The notes beneath the pieces were generated by a model. It did no database searches and had not been told where the DNA came from. It saw nothing but the letters and a program-made list of their open reading frames with translations. The position numbers and the translations under genes were made by a program. Positions 24,991 to 33,688 of a stretch of DNA of 64,000 nucleotides are shown here, piece after piece. The stretch is from JANPEZ01 sp031423155 (GTDB lineage Bacteria > Actinomycetota > UBA4738 > HRBIN12), in assembly GCA_031423155.1 (NCBI GenBank), contig JANPEZ010000097.1, positions 1 to 64,000 on the forward strand, read 5' to 3'. Position 1 is the first letter of the stretch, and every line of letters starts with the position of its first letter.

Positions 24991-26799
24991 TCAAGCGCGT
25001 TCTTCGTCGCTCTTGTTGCGGCGGATCAGGAAGATGCCACCGCCGATGACGACGATACCCGCGAGGACAGCCAGCCACATCCCCGTCGAGACGCTCTGAG
25101 ATCCTGTCCCGCCGCTGGCGATCGGCTTGAGCGAGATGTAGGAGTAGGGACCCCAGCCGAAGATCAAGAAGCCGTCGGGCTCGGGTACCGGGGTGAAGCC
25201 CTCCCATCTGTCGCTGCGGTAGGCCTGAAGGTCGTTCTCGTACGCCAGGACAACCTCGGGGACCTGCTCGTAGATGTACTGCTGCATCGTGTAGATGTAC
25301 TCACGGCGCTCGGCAGGGTCGAGGATGGTCTTCTGCTTCTCGTACATCGCGTCGAACTTGGGATCGGAGTAGCAGCCGTCCGACCAACTCAGGCACTGTG
25401 ACGTTGTGAAGATCGACATGATGAAGTCGGGGTCCGGGTCTCCTCCCCAGCCCCAGATGTAGGCGTCGAAATCCCCGACGCCCCACAGGTCGTATGCCTT
25501 GTTCTCCGAGACGGGTACCAGCTGCATGTCGATGCCGATCTGCTTCATCCAGCCGGCGATCAATTTGCCCTGGTCGTTGGAGTAGGTGACGCTGTCGATG
25601 GTCAGGGTCTCGATGATCAGCTCGTCGCCTGTCTTCGGGTCGTTCCTGACTCCGTCGTCGTTCGTGTCTGCGTAGCCGGCGTCATCCAGCATCTGGTTCG
25701 CCTTGGCGATGTCGAAGGTGTACTGCTGATCTGCTGGCGGTTCCCAGTGCCAGACCGACTGCGGCAGGGTGACGGTCGTTCCCACGGTGCCATTGCCGAG
25801 CATGAGCTTGTCGACGATCGCTTGAGTGTCGATGGCCGTCGCGATCGCCTGACGGAGCACCACGTCGTGTAAGGCGGGCAAGCTCGAGTCGTTCTTGTCG
25901 GGAACTCCGAAGTTGAAGGCCAGGTTGTCGAAGTAGGCGGGGGGAGCGACGTGGGTCGTTATCCCCTCAGCCCCCTCGAGCGAGTTGAACAGAGTTGGGT
26001 TGAGAGCTTCGGCGAAGTCGATCTGACCGGCCTTCAAGGCGCCGACCATCGCCTCTTGGTTGCTGAATACCTTGAAGTCCACCTCGTCGATTGTCGGCTC
26101 GCCGCCCCAGTAGCCCTTGTTCGCGGTCATGACCCACCCCTGGCCCGTGTCCCAGGACTCGAGGTGGAACGGGCCCGAACCCACGGCGGGAACGTTCTCG
26201 AACTGCTTGGCCGCGACCGGGTCGCCGTCGAACTGGCTCCAGACGTGCTCGGGCAGGATCGGGATCCAGGGGGGAGTCAAGGGAGCCGAAGTTGGCGTCG
26301 GGGACTCCCAGACTAGGGTCGTGTCGTTGGGGGCGGTGAAGGTCGGCGGCTCCGCCCCGGCGCTCTTGAGGTAGTTGAGGAAGGCGCCCATCTTGTTGTT
26401 GACGATGAAGTTGTAGGTGAAAGCGATGTCGGCAGCGGTAAGCGGCTCTCCGTCGTGCCACTTGACCCCGTCGCGGATCGTGAAGGTCCAGACGGTGGAG
26501 TCTGCGTTGTGCTCGAAGTCGGTGGCCAGGCCGTCCTCCGGCGAGTACGTCAGGTCTTTCTTGCTGAAGCCGAAGAGCATGTCGTAGTTCATGAACAGCA
26601 TCTCGTACTCGGCTCCGCAGCAAGCCTTGAAGGGGTTCGGGGAGACCATGTCGCCGGTCAGGCCGACGGTGAAGACGACCGCCTTGTCGGGGGTTGCGTC
26701 TTGAGCGCTTGCAGCCCCGGTCATGAGCGCTCCGGCCAGGAGCAGGGTCGCGAGTGTTGCCGATCCGAGCTTGGTCATGCGCCGAGTGTGAGCCTTCAT
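24991..26799 (-). CDS. Extracellular solute-binding protein family 5 with C-terminal membrane anchor
   Basis: 602 residues. Signal peptide (1-32, ...GAASA) and SBP_bac_5 domain with WTFTIRDGVKWHDGEPLTAADIAFTYNF. The C terminus has a membrane helix (MWLAVLAGIVVIGGGIFLI) followed by a basic tail RRNKSDEERA, so the protein is anchored by its C terminus rather than by a lipid. That is unusual, since most such proteins in Gram-positive bacteria are lipoproteins. First gene of the dpp-like operon, with a GGGGGTAAGG ribosome site directly before the ATG. Confidence 0.85.
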   Translation of the reverse strand: MKAHTRRMTKLGSATLATLLLAGALMTGAASAQDATPDKAVVFTVGLTGDMVSPNPFKACCGAEYEMLFMNYDMLFGFSKKDLTYSPEDGLATDFEHNADSTVWTFTIRDGVKWHDGEPLTAADIAFTYNFIVNNKMGAFLNYLKSAGAEPPTFTAPNDTTLVWESPTPTSAPLTPPWIPILPEHVWSQFDGDPVAAKQFENVPAVGSGPFHLESWDTGQGWVMTANKGYWGGEPTIDEVDFKVFSNQEAMVGALKAGQIDFAEALNPTLFNSLEGAEGITTHVAPPAYFDNLAFNFGVPDKNDSSLPALHDVVLRQAIATAIDTQAIVDKLMLGNGTVGTTVTLPQSVWHWEPPADQQYTFDIAKANQMLDDAGYADTNDDGVRNDPKTGDELIIETLTIDSVTYSNDQGKLIAGWMKQIGIDMQLVPVSENKAYDLWGVGDFDAYIWGWGGDPDPDFIMSIFTTSQCLSWSDGCYSDPKFDAMYEKQKTILDPAERREYIYTMQQYIYEQVPEVVLAYENDLQAYRSDRWEGFTPVPEPDGFLIFGWGPYSYISLKPIASGGTGSQSVSTGMWLAVLAGIVVIGGGIFLIRRNKSDEERA

Positions 26800-26899
26800 C
26801 CTTACCCCCTCGTCCTCCGGGGCCCGGCCGATGCCGGGATGCCCGAGTCTTGGCTGGCGTTGAATAGCACGAACGGCCTATCTGACTCCAGCGTTGTTA

Positions 26900-26916
26900 T
26901 CTGACCGCCGGTCAGA
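26900..26916. promoter_or_regulatory. 17-bp palindromic operator between the peptide-uptake operon and the M20 peptidase gene
   Basis: TCTGACCGCCGGTCAGA is a perfect inverted repeat around one central base. A further half-site TCTGAC occurs 20 bp to the left at 26880. It sits in the 196-bp divergent intergenic region, so a single dimeric regulator could control both sides. The regulator is not identifiable here. Confidence 0.55.
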
Positions 26917-26983
26917 GTTGTACACCTCCAGAGCCACTTGTGGAACCCGTGAGGACATCTGTTTCGGGCACGGATGGCGAGCC

Positions 26984-26989
26984 TATACT
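26984..26989 (+). promoter_or_regulatory. -10 element of a leaderless promoter (M20 peptidase gene)
   Basis: TATACT ends six bases before the GTG at 26996. No Shine-Dalgarno sequence is present. Confidence 0.6.
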
Positions 26990-26995
26990 GCCCGC

Positions 26996-28156
26996 GTGGA
27001 CCCTCGGGAGCTGCTCGGAATAGCCTCAACCCGCCGCGAAGAGTTCGTGGGCTCGCTCCGCGAGATGGTCGACATCGACTGCGGCTCCTACACGACCCAG
27101 GGCGTGAATCGGGTCGCCGACATGGTCGAGTCCAGGTTCTCCGAGCACGGCTGGAGCGTAGAGCGCTCTGCTCACTCGCCGGGTCCGGGAGAGCCTCAGC
27201 TCGGGGATCTGGTGGTCGGCCGATTGCAGGGCTCGGGAGGACCGAACGTGCTGCTCATCGGCCATATGGACACGGTGTTCGACGAGGGAACGGTCGCGGA
27301 AAGGCCTTTCAGCATCGACGGCGACATCGCCCGCGGCCCGGGCGTCTCGGATATGAAGGGCGGATTGCTCACCGGGTTCTTCGCCGTCGAAGCGCTCCAG
27401 GAGGCCGGCTTCAACGGTTTCGGGCAGATCACATACATCTGCAATCCGGACGAAGAGATCGGTTCTTCTTTCTCCGGTCCGATCATCAAGGCCCTGGCTC
27501 CGGCTCACGATGCGGCCCTGGTCCTTGAGGGAGCTCGAGCCAATGGAGATATCGTCAGCGCTCGCAAGGGCATCACCGACTACGTCTTGACGGTCGAGGG
27601 ACGCGCGGCGCATGCGGGAGTCGAGCCGGAGAAGGGTCGCAACGCGATCCTCGAGGCGGCACACAAAGTCATCGCGCTTCAGTCCTTGAACGGCCGGTGG
27701 CCCGGAGTCACGGTCAATGCCGGCGTGGTTCACGGCGGTACTCGCACCAACGTCGTCGCGGAGCGCTGCCAGATCCACGTGGACCTGAGGTCTCCCGAAG
27801 CTGAGACGCTCGATGCCGCCGACGCCGAGGTGCGGCGCATCTGCGCGGCGAGCACGATCCCCGATGTCACGACGACCGTTCACGCCAACGGCTGGCACCG
27901 TCCGATGGAGAAGAAGGAAGGGGGCGCTCGCCTGGCACAGATCGCCATAGCCGTTGCCTCCGAGCTGGGCTTCGAGCTGAAGGACGCTGCCACCGGAGGA
28001 GCCTCGGACGCCAACACGACCTCCGCCGCAGGCGTTCCCACGATCGACGGACTCGGACCGGTGGGCGGCGACGATCACGCCCCCGCCGAATGGCTTGACC
28101 TTTCGAGCGTCGCGCCGCGCGTGGCGCTCCTGGCCGGCATCATCAGCCGGCTGTGA
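26996..28156 (+). CDS. M20-family metallopeptidase (glutamate carboxypeptidase/CPG2-like)
   Basis: 386 residues. GHMDTVFDEG supplies the first His and Asp ligands, GVSDMKGG the next block, and NPDEEIGS the catalytic Glu with its neighbour. A dimerisation insert runs from about residue 185 to 290. Expected to hydrolyse C-terminal amino acids or N-acyl amino acids in the cytoplasm. The gene diverges from the peptide-uptake operon, which suggests that it processes imported peptides. The GTG start is leaderless. Confidence 0.87.
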   Translation: MDPRELLGIASTRREEFVGSLREMVDIDCGSYTTQGVNRVADMVESRFSEHGWSVERSAHSPGPGEPQLGDLVVGRLQGSGGPNVLLIGHMDTVFDEGTVAERPFSIDGDIARGPGVSDMKGGLLTGFFAVEALQEAGFNGFGQITYICNPDEEIGSSFSGPIIKALAPAHDAALVLEGARANGDIVSARKGITDYVLTVEGRAAHAGVEPEKGRNAILEAAHKVIALQSLNGRWPGVTVNAGVVHGGTRTNVVAERCQIHVDLRSPEAETLDAADAEVRRICAASTIPDVTTTVHANGWHRPMEKKEGGARLAQIAIAVASELGFELKDAATGGASDANTTSAAGVPTIDGLGPVGGDDHAPAEWLDLSSVAPRVALLAGIISRL

Positions 28157-29259
28157 GCGAGCCCCTCCTTCCTCTCGAACCGAACATGTTCCGGACGCTC
28201 GTCGAGGGCGTCCCCGCCATCTTGTATATCGATGAAGTCGACGAGCCCTCCACCAACCGGTACACGAGTCCCCAGGTCGCCCAGATGCTCGGATTCACCC
28301 CCGAGGAATGGCGCTCCGATCTAGGCCTGTGGGGAAGACGATTGCACCCCGACGACCGTGACGTGACGATCGAACTTCACCGCGAATCCAACCGCAGCGG
28401 CGAGCGCTTCCACGCCGAGTATCGATTCCTCGCCCGAGACGATCACGAGGTCTGGATCCGCGACGAGGCGGTTCTGGTGCGCGACGAGGCCGGAACGCCC
28501 CTGTACTGGCGAGGGGTGATGTCGGACATCACCGAGCAGAAGCAGGCCGAGGAGAAGCTTCGCTGGTCCCTCGACATCCTGCGGCGCACGATCCAGCAGC
28601 GGCGTGAGCTGCTACGAAGGCTCGAGAGCGCCCAGGAGGAGGAGCGCCGGCGCATCGCCGCCGACATCCACGACGATCCCATCCAGGTTATGAGTGCCGT
28701 CGACATGCGTTTGCAGATGCTGGCGGGCCTTCCTGCTGGCTCGATAGATGCCGAGTCGGTTTCCGAGCTGCACGAAACCGTGAAGCTCGCTATCGAGCGG
28801 CTGCGCTATCTGCTCTTCGAGCTGCGGCCCCTGGCCCTCGACCGCGATGGGATCGGCGCCGCGCTTCGCGCCTACCTGGAGTATTCGGCCCCCATGGCCG
28901 ACCTTCGGTTCTCACTGAAAGATGAGCTTTCCGAGCAGCCCCCCGAGGACGTTCGCGCAACCTTATTCCGCGTCGCGCAAGAGGCCATCGCCAACGTGCG
29001 CAAGCACGCGCTCGCGACGACGGTGGATGTAGTCATCGAGCCCGATGGCGAGGGGGTGCGGCTGTGCATCACCGACGACGGCCGAGGGTTCGACCCCGCC
29101 GTCATGGAGCGCCCTGAGCCGGGCCACCTGGGTCTCACGACGATGATCGAGAGAGCCGAGATCGCTGGAGGTCGCTGCCGGGTGACGAGCGCGCCCGGCA
29201 CCGGAACCACTATCGAGTGTTGGCTGCCTCTGGATGCAGATTCCCTGGGCATCGCATAG
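28153..29259 (+). CDS. PAS-containing sensor histidine kinase (HisKA_3/NarL type)
   Basis: 368 residues, no membrane segment. PAS domain about 10-130 (LYIDEVDEPSTNRYTSPQVAQMLGFTPEEW), coiled linker, then the phosphoacceptor block EEERRRIAADIHDDPIQVM with His173, and a HATPase domain (ATLFRVAQEAIANVRKHA, ITDDGRGFD, GHLGLTTMIERAEIAGG). Start GTG 28153 overlaps the M20 peptidase stop, so the two are coupled. No response regulator gene lies nearby, so this is an orphan kinase in the window. Confidence 0.87.
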   Translation: MSEPLLPLEPNMFRTLVEGVPAILYIDEVDEPSTNRYTSPQVAQMLGFTPEEWRSDLGLWGRRLHPDDRDVTIELHRESNRSGERFHAEYRFLARDDHEVWIRDEAVLVRDEAGTPLYWRGVMSDITEQKQAEEKLRWSLDILRRTIQQRRELLRRLESAQEEERRRIAADIHDDPIQVMSAVDMRLQMLAGLPAGSIDAESVSELHETVKLAIERLRYLLFELRPLALDRDGIGAALRAYLEYSAPMADLRFSLKDELSEQPPEDVRATLFRVAQEAIANVRKHALATTVDVVIEPDGEGVRLCITDDGRGFDPAVMERPEPGHLGLTTMIERAEIAGGRCRVTSAPGTGTTIECWLPLDADSLGIA

Positions 29260-29272
29260 CCGAGCGGGTTCG

Positions 29273-30112
29273 TCAGTCGACCGTGTAGTGCGGGGCGAAC
29301 TGGCGCCCCAAGTACATCCAGGCGATCAGGCAGCGATACATCTCGCGGATGTCATCCGTCTCCAGGCGCAAGGTCCGCGGTGCAGGTCGCTCGGTGCGAA
29401 GCGATAGGGCGGCGGCCTCAGCGATCATCGTGTTCGTGACGTCGGCCTCGAACGTGTAGGGCGGGGCCGGCCGGAACGGTTTCAGCGCATCCGCTCCGCG
29501 GACCGCTTCCTCGGCTCCGCTCTTGATGACCGTGCGGGCCCACTCGGGTGACAGGCTCTTGCCGGAGGCGGTCCCGAAACCCTCCTTAACCGAGATCGTG
29601 CGAACGCCTTGCAGGCGCGAGGTCGCTTGTTCGCAGCAGGCCCTATCGCCTACAACCAGGGCCACGGGCACGCCGAATGTGCCGGCGAGCGCCGCGTTCA
29701 GATGCGTCTCGTTCCAAGATTCACCGTTGACCCGGATGTCCATGAAGAAGCCCGTGTAGGTGTGGCCCAAGATCGCGCCCTGCACTCCCGGCCCCGCGTG
29801 ATAGCCGAGGAACAGAGCGCATCCGAACTCGGGGCCTATCCCGGTCATCATGCTGTAGGGGAGCTTGGGTTCGCCCTGGACCAGCTCGGCACGCCCATCC
29901 AGCTTGTGGGGCAACAGGTTTCCCATGTCCCCGTGCGAATCGGAGACGACGACACGGTCGGCCCCGCCGTCGAAGGCGCCCTGGATGGCGGCGTTGGCCT
30001 CCTCGGTCATCAGCTCGCGAGCCCATGGGTAGTCGTCTGTGCCGCGGTAGATCTGACGCAAGGTCGTGATCCCCGCGATTCCCTCCATGTCGATGGAGAT
30101 GAACACGTCCAT
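29273..30112 (-). CDS. dppA: M55 D-aminopeptidase (DppA-type)
   Basis: 279 residues. SIDMEGIAGITT at the N terminus, DSHGDMGNLLPHKL, ALFLGYHA and the following HTYTG are the zinc and active-site blocks of the self-compartmentalising D-aminopeptidase family. Substrates in the family are D-Ala-D-Ala and related peptides from cell-wall turnover. Together with the peptide transporter and the M20 peptidase it makes a peptide-scavenging locus. GAGGGGGAG precedes the ATG. Convergent with the kinase gene, 13 bp away. Confidence 0.87.
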   Translation of the reverse strand: MDVFISIDMEGIAGITTLRQIYRGTDDYPWARELMTEEANAAIQGAFDGGADRVVVSDSHGDMGNLLPHKLDGRAELVQGEPKLPYSMMTGIGPEFGCALFLGYHAGPGVQGAILGHTYTGFFMDIRVNGESWNETHLNAALAGTFGVPVALVVGDRACCEQATSRLQGVRTISVKEGFGTASGKSLSPEWARTVIKSGAEEAVRGADALKPFRPAPPYTFEADVTNTMIAEAAALSLRTERPAPRTLRLETDDIREMYRCLIAWMYLGRQFAPHYTVD

Positions 30113-30259
30113 CTGAGCTCCCCCTCGGTCGGTCAGAACATCCTATGCCCGCGAGCGGCTTCGGCGCTTCGGGCTTATGTCCTCGGGCGCGTCGCCCCGA
30201 TCCGCCCCGGTTGCCCTACGGCCGGCCTGAGGCGCGTTCACTCGGGTAGCTTGCTCTTC

Positions 30260-30913
30260 ATGCGCGTGTTCGTTACCGGAGGCAGCGGGGTCCTTGGTCG
30301 CTCGCTGGTCCCGCTGCTCCGCCAACAGGGGCACGAAGTCCTATCGCCGAAGAGGGGTGAGCTCGACCTCTTCGACCCCGACGCGCTGGCGCTAGCGGTC
30401 GCCGGCTGCGAGGCCCTCCTCCATCTGGCGACGCGCATCCCGGCGCCCGATCGCTGGAAAGAGCCCGGGGTCTGGAACGAGAACGACCGGCTCCGGGCCC
30501 AGGCGACGCGCCTCCTCGTCGACGCGGCGCTGGCCTCGGCCGTCTCTTCGTTCGTGCTCCCGACAGTCGTCTTCGTCTACCCGGACGAAGGCCCCGTAGA
30601 CGAGACCACGCCGGTCAGGCAGGACCTCGAGCCGAGCCTCGCCTCGGCTCTAGAGGCCGAGAGACAAGCGCTTCGATCCGCCGGCGACGACCGGTGCGGC
30701 GTCGTCCTGCGGCTGGGGCTGCTCTACGGACCGGGCACCTGGTCCGCTGAGCCGGACGACGATGCTCCCCTCCATATCCACGACGCGGGAACCGCTCTGC
30801 TGGCGGGGATCCGGGTTTGCAGCGGGGTATACAACGTGGTTGCCGACGGTGGACGCGTCTCGAACGAGCTATTCAAGACCGCGACCGGTTGGCGCCCCTC
30901 TGTCACCCGATAG
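30260..30913 (+). CDS. NAD-dependent epimerase/dehydratase family protein, short, catalytic Tyr absent
   Basis: 217 residues. Rossmann start MRVFVTGGSGVLGRSLVPLL and extended-SDR blocks LLHLAT and LRLGLLYGPGTW. The YxxxK active-site motif cannot be found; the corresponding stretch reads LASALEAERQAL. The protein is also about 80 residues shorter than usual. It may bind nucleotide without epimerase activity. ATG 30260 has TAGCTT 7 nt upstream; longer upstream readings mirror the D-aminopeptidase gene. Confidence 0.75.
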   Translation: MRVFVTGGSGVLGRSLVPLLRQQGHEVLSPKRGELDLFDPDALALAVAGCEALLHLATRIPAPDRWKEPGVWNENDRLRAQATRLLVDAALASAVSSFVLPTVVFVYPDEGPVDETTPVRQDLEPSLASALEAERQALRSAGDDRCGVVLRLGLLYGPGTWSAEPDDDAPLHIHDAGTALLAGIRVCSGVYNVVADGGRVSNELFKTATGWRPSVTR

Positions 30914-30922
30914 GGTGATTTG

Positions 30923-30954
30923 CCCGTAACTAGTCATTCTTGACTAAAGACGGG
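30923..30954. promoter_or_regulatory. 32-bp interrupted palindrome before the polysaccharide synthase gene
   Basis: Outer arms CCCGT/ACGGG and inner arms TAGTCA/TGACTA are symmetric about a TTCT centre, with AAC/AAG spacers. It lies 27 bp upstream of the glycosyltransferase start. The inner half-site CTAGTC recurs in the palindrome in front of the PadR gene at 34.65 kb. It may act as an operator or as a terminator of the epimerase gene. Confidence 0.5.
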
Positions 30955-30980
30955 ACACCCCCTGAACCGATACCGGAGGC

Positions 30981-32468
30981 ATGCTGACGAGGGGGACTCG
31001 GTCGGCCGCCTTCGTCGGCGACGACTTCACGACCGAAACGGAGTTCGTTCAGCTCCGCGACGGCGCGCCCGGTGAGCTCCGGACGATCGACCTCGCCTCA
31101 CGGGGCCGATGGGCGCGCATCGGGCGGGTGCTCACGAAGGGCACGATCCTCGTTTACGCCGCGGCGATCCTGGTGTTCGTCTGGTACACCAAGCAGCTCG
31201 TGTTCGCCGGCTTCGCCCGGGATCCGCTCTTCGCCGGCTACTCGATCGGCGTAGTGATCTACCTGTTGTCGCGGTTCGGGCTGGCGCTCTTCTATCGGCC
31301 GGTGCCCGATCGCGGATACCGGCCCACGGTGACGATCATCGTGCCCGCGTTCAACGAAGCGGCCGGCATCGCCGGAACCCTGGAGACTTGCCTCGGGGTC
31401 GATTATCCGGAGGAGCTCCTGCAGGTGATCGTCGTCAACGACGGCTCCTCCGACGAAACGTGGAAGCACATCTGCCAGGTGTGGGAACGCCACCCTGAGC
31501 TGATGGCCGTCGATCTCGGCAAGAACTACGGCAAGAGGGCCGCGATGGCCGAGGGTGTCAAGCGTGCCACGGGCGAGATCGTCTGCTTCGTCGACTCGGA
31601 CTCATACCTGGATCCTGCCGCGATCATCCACATCGTGCAGCCGTTCACCGACCAGAAGGTCGGCGCCAGCGTCGGTCACGCGGAGGTCGCCAACCGCATG
31701 GCGAACTGGCTGACGAAGATGCAGCAGGTCCGCTACTACGCGGCCTTCCAAGTGATAAAGGGGACGGAGTCTCTGCTATCTGGGACCGTGACGTGCGCGT
31801 CGGGTTGCTGCGCCGCCTACCGGCGGAGCACGATCATGCCGGAGCTTCCGGCGTGGGAGGCGCAGACGTTCCTCGGCGTCCCTGCGACGTTCGGCGACGA
31901 CAGGGCGCTGACGAACCGCGTCCTCAAACGCCACCGCGTCGTATTCCAGGCCAGCGCCAAGTCGGAGACGGTCGTCCCCGAGTCCATGAAAGTGTTCCTG
32001 CGCCAACAGCTTCGTTGGAAGAAGTCCTGGCTGCGGGAGTCGACCTACGTCGCCCGGTACTTCTGGAGGAAGAATCCGATCGCCGCGCTATTCACATACG
32101 CCTCGATCTTGTTCCCACTCATCTCCCCGATCGTGGTCGGCCACGCGGTCTACCTTCGGATAGCCTCGGGGACCAGCGAGGGTCTGTGGTTCTACCTGAT
32201 GGGTACGTACGCCATGGCCCTGCTCTACTCGCTGTACTACGCGTTCCGCCGGGAATCCGGGATGTGGCACCACGGCCTCACGTTCGTGGCCATCTACATG
32301 GGCGTGCTGGTTTTCCAGACGTACTGGGGCATCTTCACGATGCGCGACAACCGGTGGGGGACCCGGGACTCAACGGTCAAGCACGAGCCGCTCGACGCGT
32401 CACTGTTAACGATCTTGCTTCCGGATCGCGAAGTGCGGGAGTCCGCGGACGTGGCCCTGGCGGGATGA
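30981..32468 (+). CDS. Processive family-2 glycosyltransferase (IcaA/PgaC, NodC, HasA type)
   Basis: 495 residues. Two N-terminal membrane segments (about 50-95), GT-A domain with VNDGSSDE, DSDS, SGCCAAYRRS, FGDDRALTNRVLK and the polymer-synthase signature QQLRWKKSWLRES, then about four C-terminal membrane segments. It should polymerise and extrude a beta-linked amino sugar or hyaluronan-like chain from UDP-sugars. The next gene encodes a matching deacetylase 8 bp downstream, which favours a poly-N-acetylglucosamine or chitin-oligomer product. GGAGG precedes the ATG. Confidence 0.87.
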   Translation: MLTRGTRSAAFVGDDFTTETEFVQLRDGAPGELRTIDLASRGRWARIGRVLTKGTILVYAAAILVFVWYTKQLVFAGFARDPLFAGYSIGVVIYLLSRFGLALFYRPVPDRGYRPTVTIIVPAFNEAAGIAGTLETCLGVDYPEELLQVIVVNDGSSDETWKHICQVWERHPELMAVDLGKNYGKRAAMAEGVKRATGEIVCFVDSDSYLDPAAIIHIVQPFTDQKVGASVGHAEVANRMANWLTKMQQVRYYAAFQVIKGTESLLSGTVTCASGCCAAYRRSTIMPELPAWEAQTFLGVPATFGDDRALTNRVLKRHRVVFQASAKSETVVPESMKVFLRQQLRWKKSWLRESTYVARYFWRKNPIAALFTYASILFPLISPIVVGHAVYLRIASGTSEGLWFYLMGTYAMALLYSLYYAFRRESGMWHHGLTFVAIYMGVLVFQTYWGIFTMRDNRWGTRDSTVKHEPLDASLLTILLPDREVRESADVALAG

Positions 32469-32475
32469 GCCCGTC

Positions 32476-33522
32476 GTGAACGCGTCCGCCCTCACCGGAC
32501 ATCATCCGATCGGTCCCCACCGGGTGCGCCGCCAGGCGCTCGTAGGGCTGCTGATGTTGCCGCTCACCCTGTTGCCGTTCTTCGCCTACTTCAACTTCAC
32601 GCAGCAGGGTGCTCTTGTCTGGGAACGGATCAAAGTGACGATCTCGCCGCCCGTACTGCCGGTGCTCTCGACCTCCGAACTCGCGTGGATCGCCGACAGG
32701 AAGCCCTCGTACTCGGGGACCGTGGCGCTTCTGCTCTACCACGGGATCGGATCGGGCGCCGACGGAGACGGCGGTTTCAGCATCTCGCCCGAGCGCTTCG
32801 CCGAGCAGCTCGCGACGCTGCGAGCCGCTGGTATGCACACGGTGACCGCGCGCCAGGTGGCGGCGGCCTTCGCGGGAGATGCGACCTTACCGCCCAACGC
32901 CGTGATGATCAGCTTCGATGACGGCCGCTCGGACGCGATGATGCACGCGGACCCGCTGCTGCAGCAAGCCGACATGCAGGCGACGATGTTCGTGATCTCG
33001 GACACCGCCGGCGACCCGGGGATCTACTACACCTCGTGGGATCGGTTGCGCGGATATGGGGACAGCGGCCGATGGGATCTGCAATCACACAGCGCCGGCT
33101 CGCACTTCGAGTGGAACGTCGGCGATCGGCTGCTACCGGCACTCACCAGCATCGAGCGCGGCGAGACGATCGACCAGTACAGGTCGCGGGTCGGAAGCGA
33201 CCTCGCCAGGGCGAACTCGGAGATCACATCGCACATCGGCCAGACGCCCGTGGCTTTCGCCTACCCGTTCGGGGCTTACGGCACCGGCTACGACACTCGA
33301 ACGAACGACCCTCGACTGGGGCCGATCCTGCAGGGCTTCGTCGCCGGCGAGTATCAGATCGCCTTCGATCAGGACGACCAAGCTTCCTGGGGGCTGACCG
33401 GTTGCGACGCGGATCCCTATCACCTGCACCGCCTGGAGGTCGGCGACTGGTCGGGACGCCAGCTGCTTTCGAGGATCAACACGGCAGCGGCGGCCTTCAA
33501 CGGGCAACCTTGCACGGCTTGA
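32476..33522 (+). CDS. Membrane-anchored polysaccharide deacetylase (IcaB/PgaB-like NodB domain)
   Basis: 348 residues. One N-terminal membrane anchor (about 20-40), NodB domain from about residue 75: YHGIG, SFDDGRSD with the catalytic Asp pair, and SHSAGSH. The two His of the last motif are five residues apart, as in PgaB/IcaB (HTYDLH), rather than four as in chitin deacetylases. FAYPFGAYG is the following arginine-loop equivalent. It faces outside and should remove acetyl groups from the polymer made by the preceding gene. Confidence 0.87.
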   Translation: MNASALTGHHPIGPHRVRRQALVGLLMLPLTLLPFFAYFNFTQQGALVWERIKVTISPPVLPVLSTSELAWIADRKPSYSGTVALLLYHGIGSGADGDGGFSISPERFAEQLATLRAAGMHTVTARQVAAAFAGDATLPPNAVMISFDDGRSDAMMHADPLLQQADMQATMFVISDTAGDPGIYYTSWDRLRGYGDSGRWDLQSHSAGSHFEWNVGDRLLPALTSIERGETIDQYRSRVGSDLARANSEITSHIGQTPVAFAYPFGAYGTGYDTRTNDPRLGPILQGFVAGEYQIAFDQDDQASWGLTGCDADPYHLHRLEVGDWSGRQLLSRINTAAAAFNGQPCTA

Positions 33523-33559
33523 ATCGAAGAGAGACGATCCTCTCCTCGCGTGCGATCGG

Positions 33560-33651
33560 CGGAGGCGGACGGGAATCGAACCCGCCTGGGAGCTTGCGCC
33601 CCCACTACGGTTTTGAAGACCGCGGAGCCCACCAGGAACCCTGACGCCTCC
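33560..33651 (-). tRNA. selC: tRNA-Sec (anticodon TCA)
   Basis: The minus strand folds as a selenocysteine tRNA: acceptor GGAGGCG with CGCCTCC, anticodon arm CGGTCTTCAAAACCG with TCA at 33614-33616, a long GC-rich variable arm (GTGGGGGC...GCTCCCA) and the T arm GCGGGTTCGATTCCCGT. The length of about 92 nt is typical of tRNA-Sec and exceeds ordinary tRNAs. CCA is not fully encoded (GCCG follows). No selA, selB, selD or obvious selenoprotein gene is in the window. Confidence 0.92.
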
Positions 33652-33688
33652 GCCACCTAGGAAAGCACATGCGCGTCGGCGGCGTCCC

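Noticed and set aside
30940..30968. TTGACT as a -35 element for the glycosyltransferase
   Set aside because: No acceptable -10 hexamer occurs at 16-19 bp spacing. The TTGACT is better explained as an arm of the palindrome.
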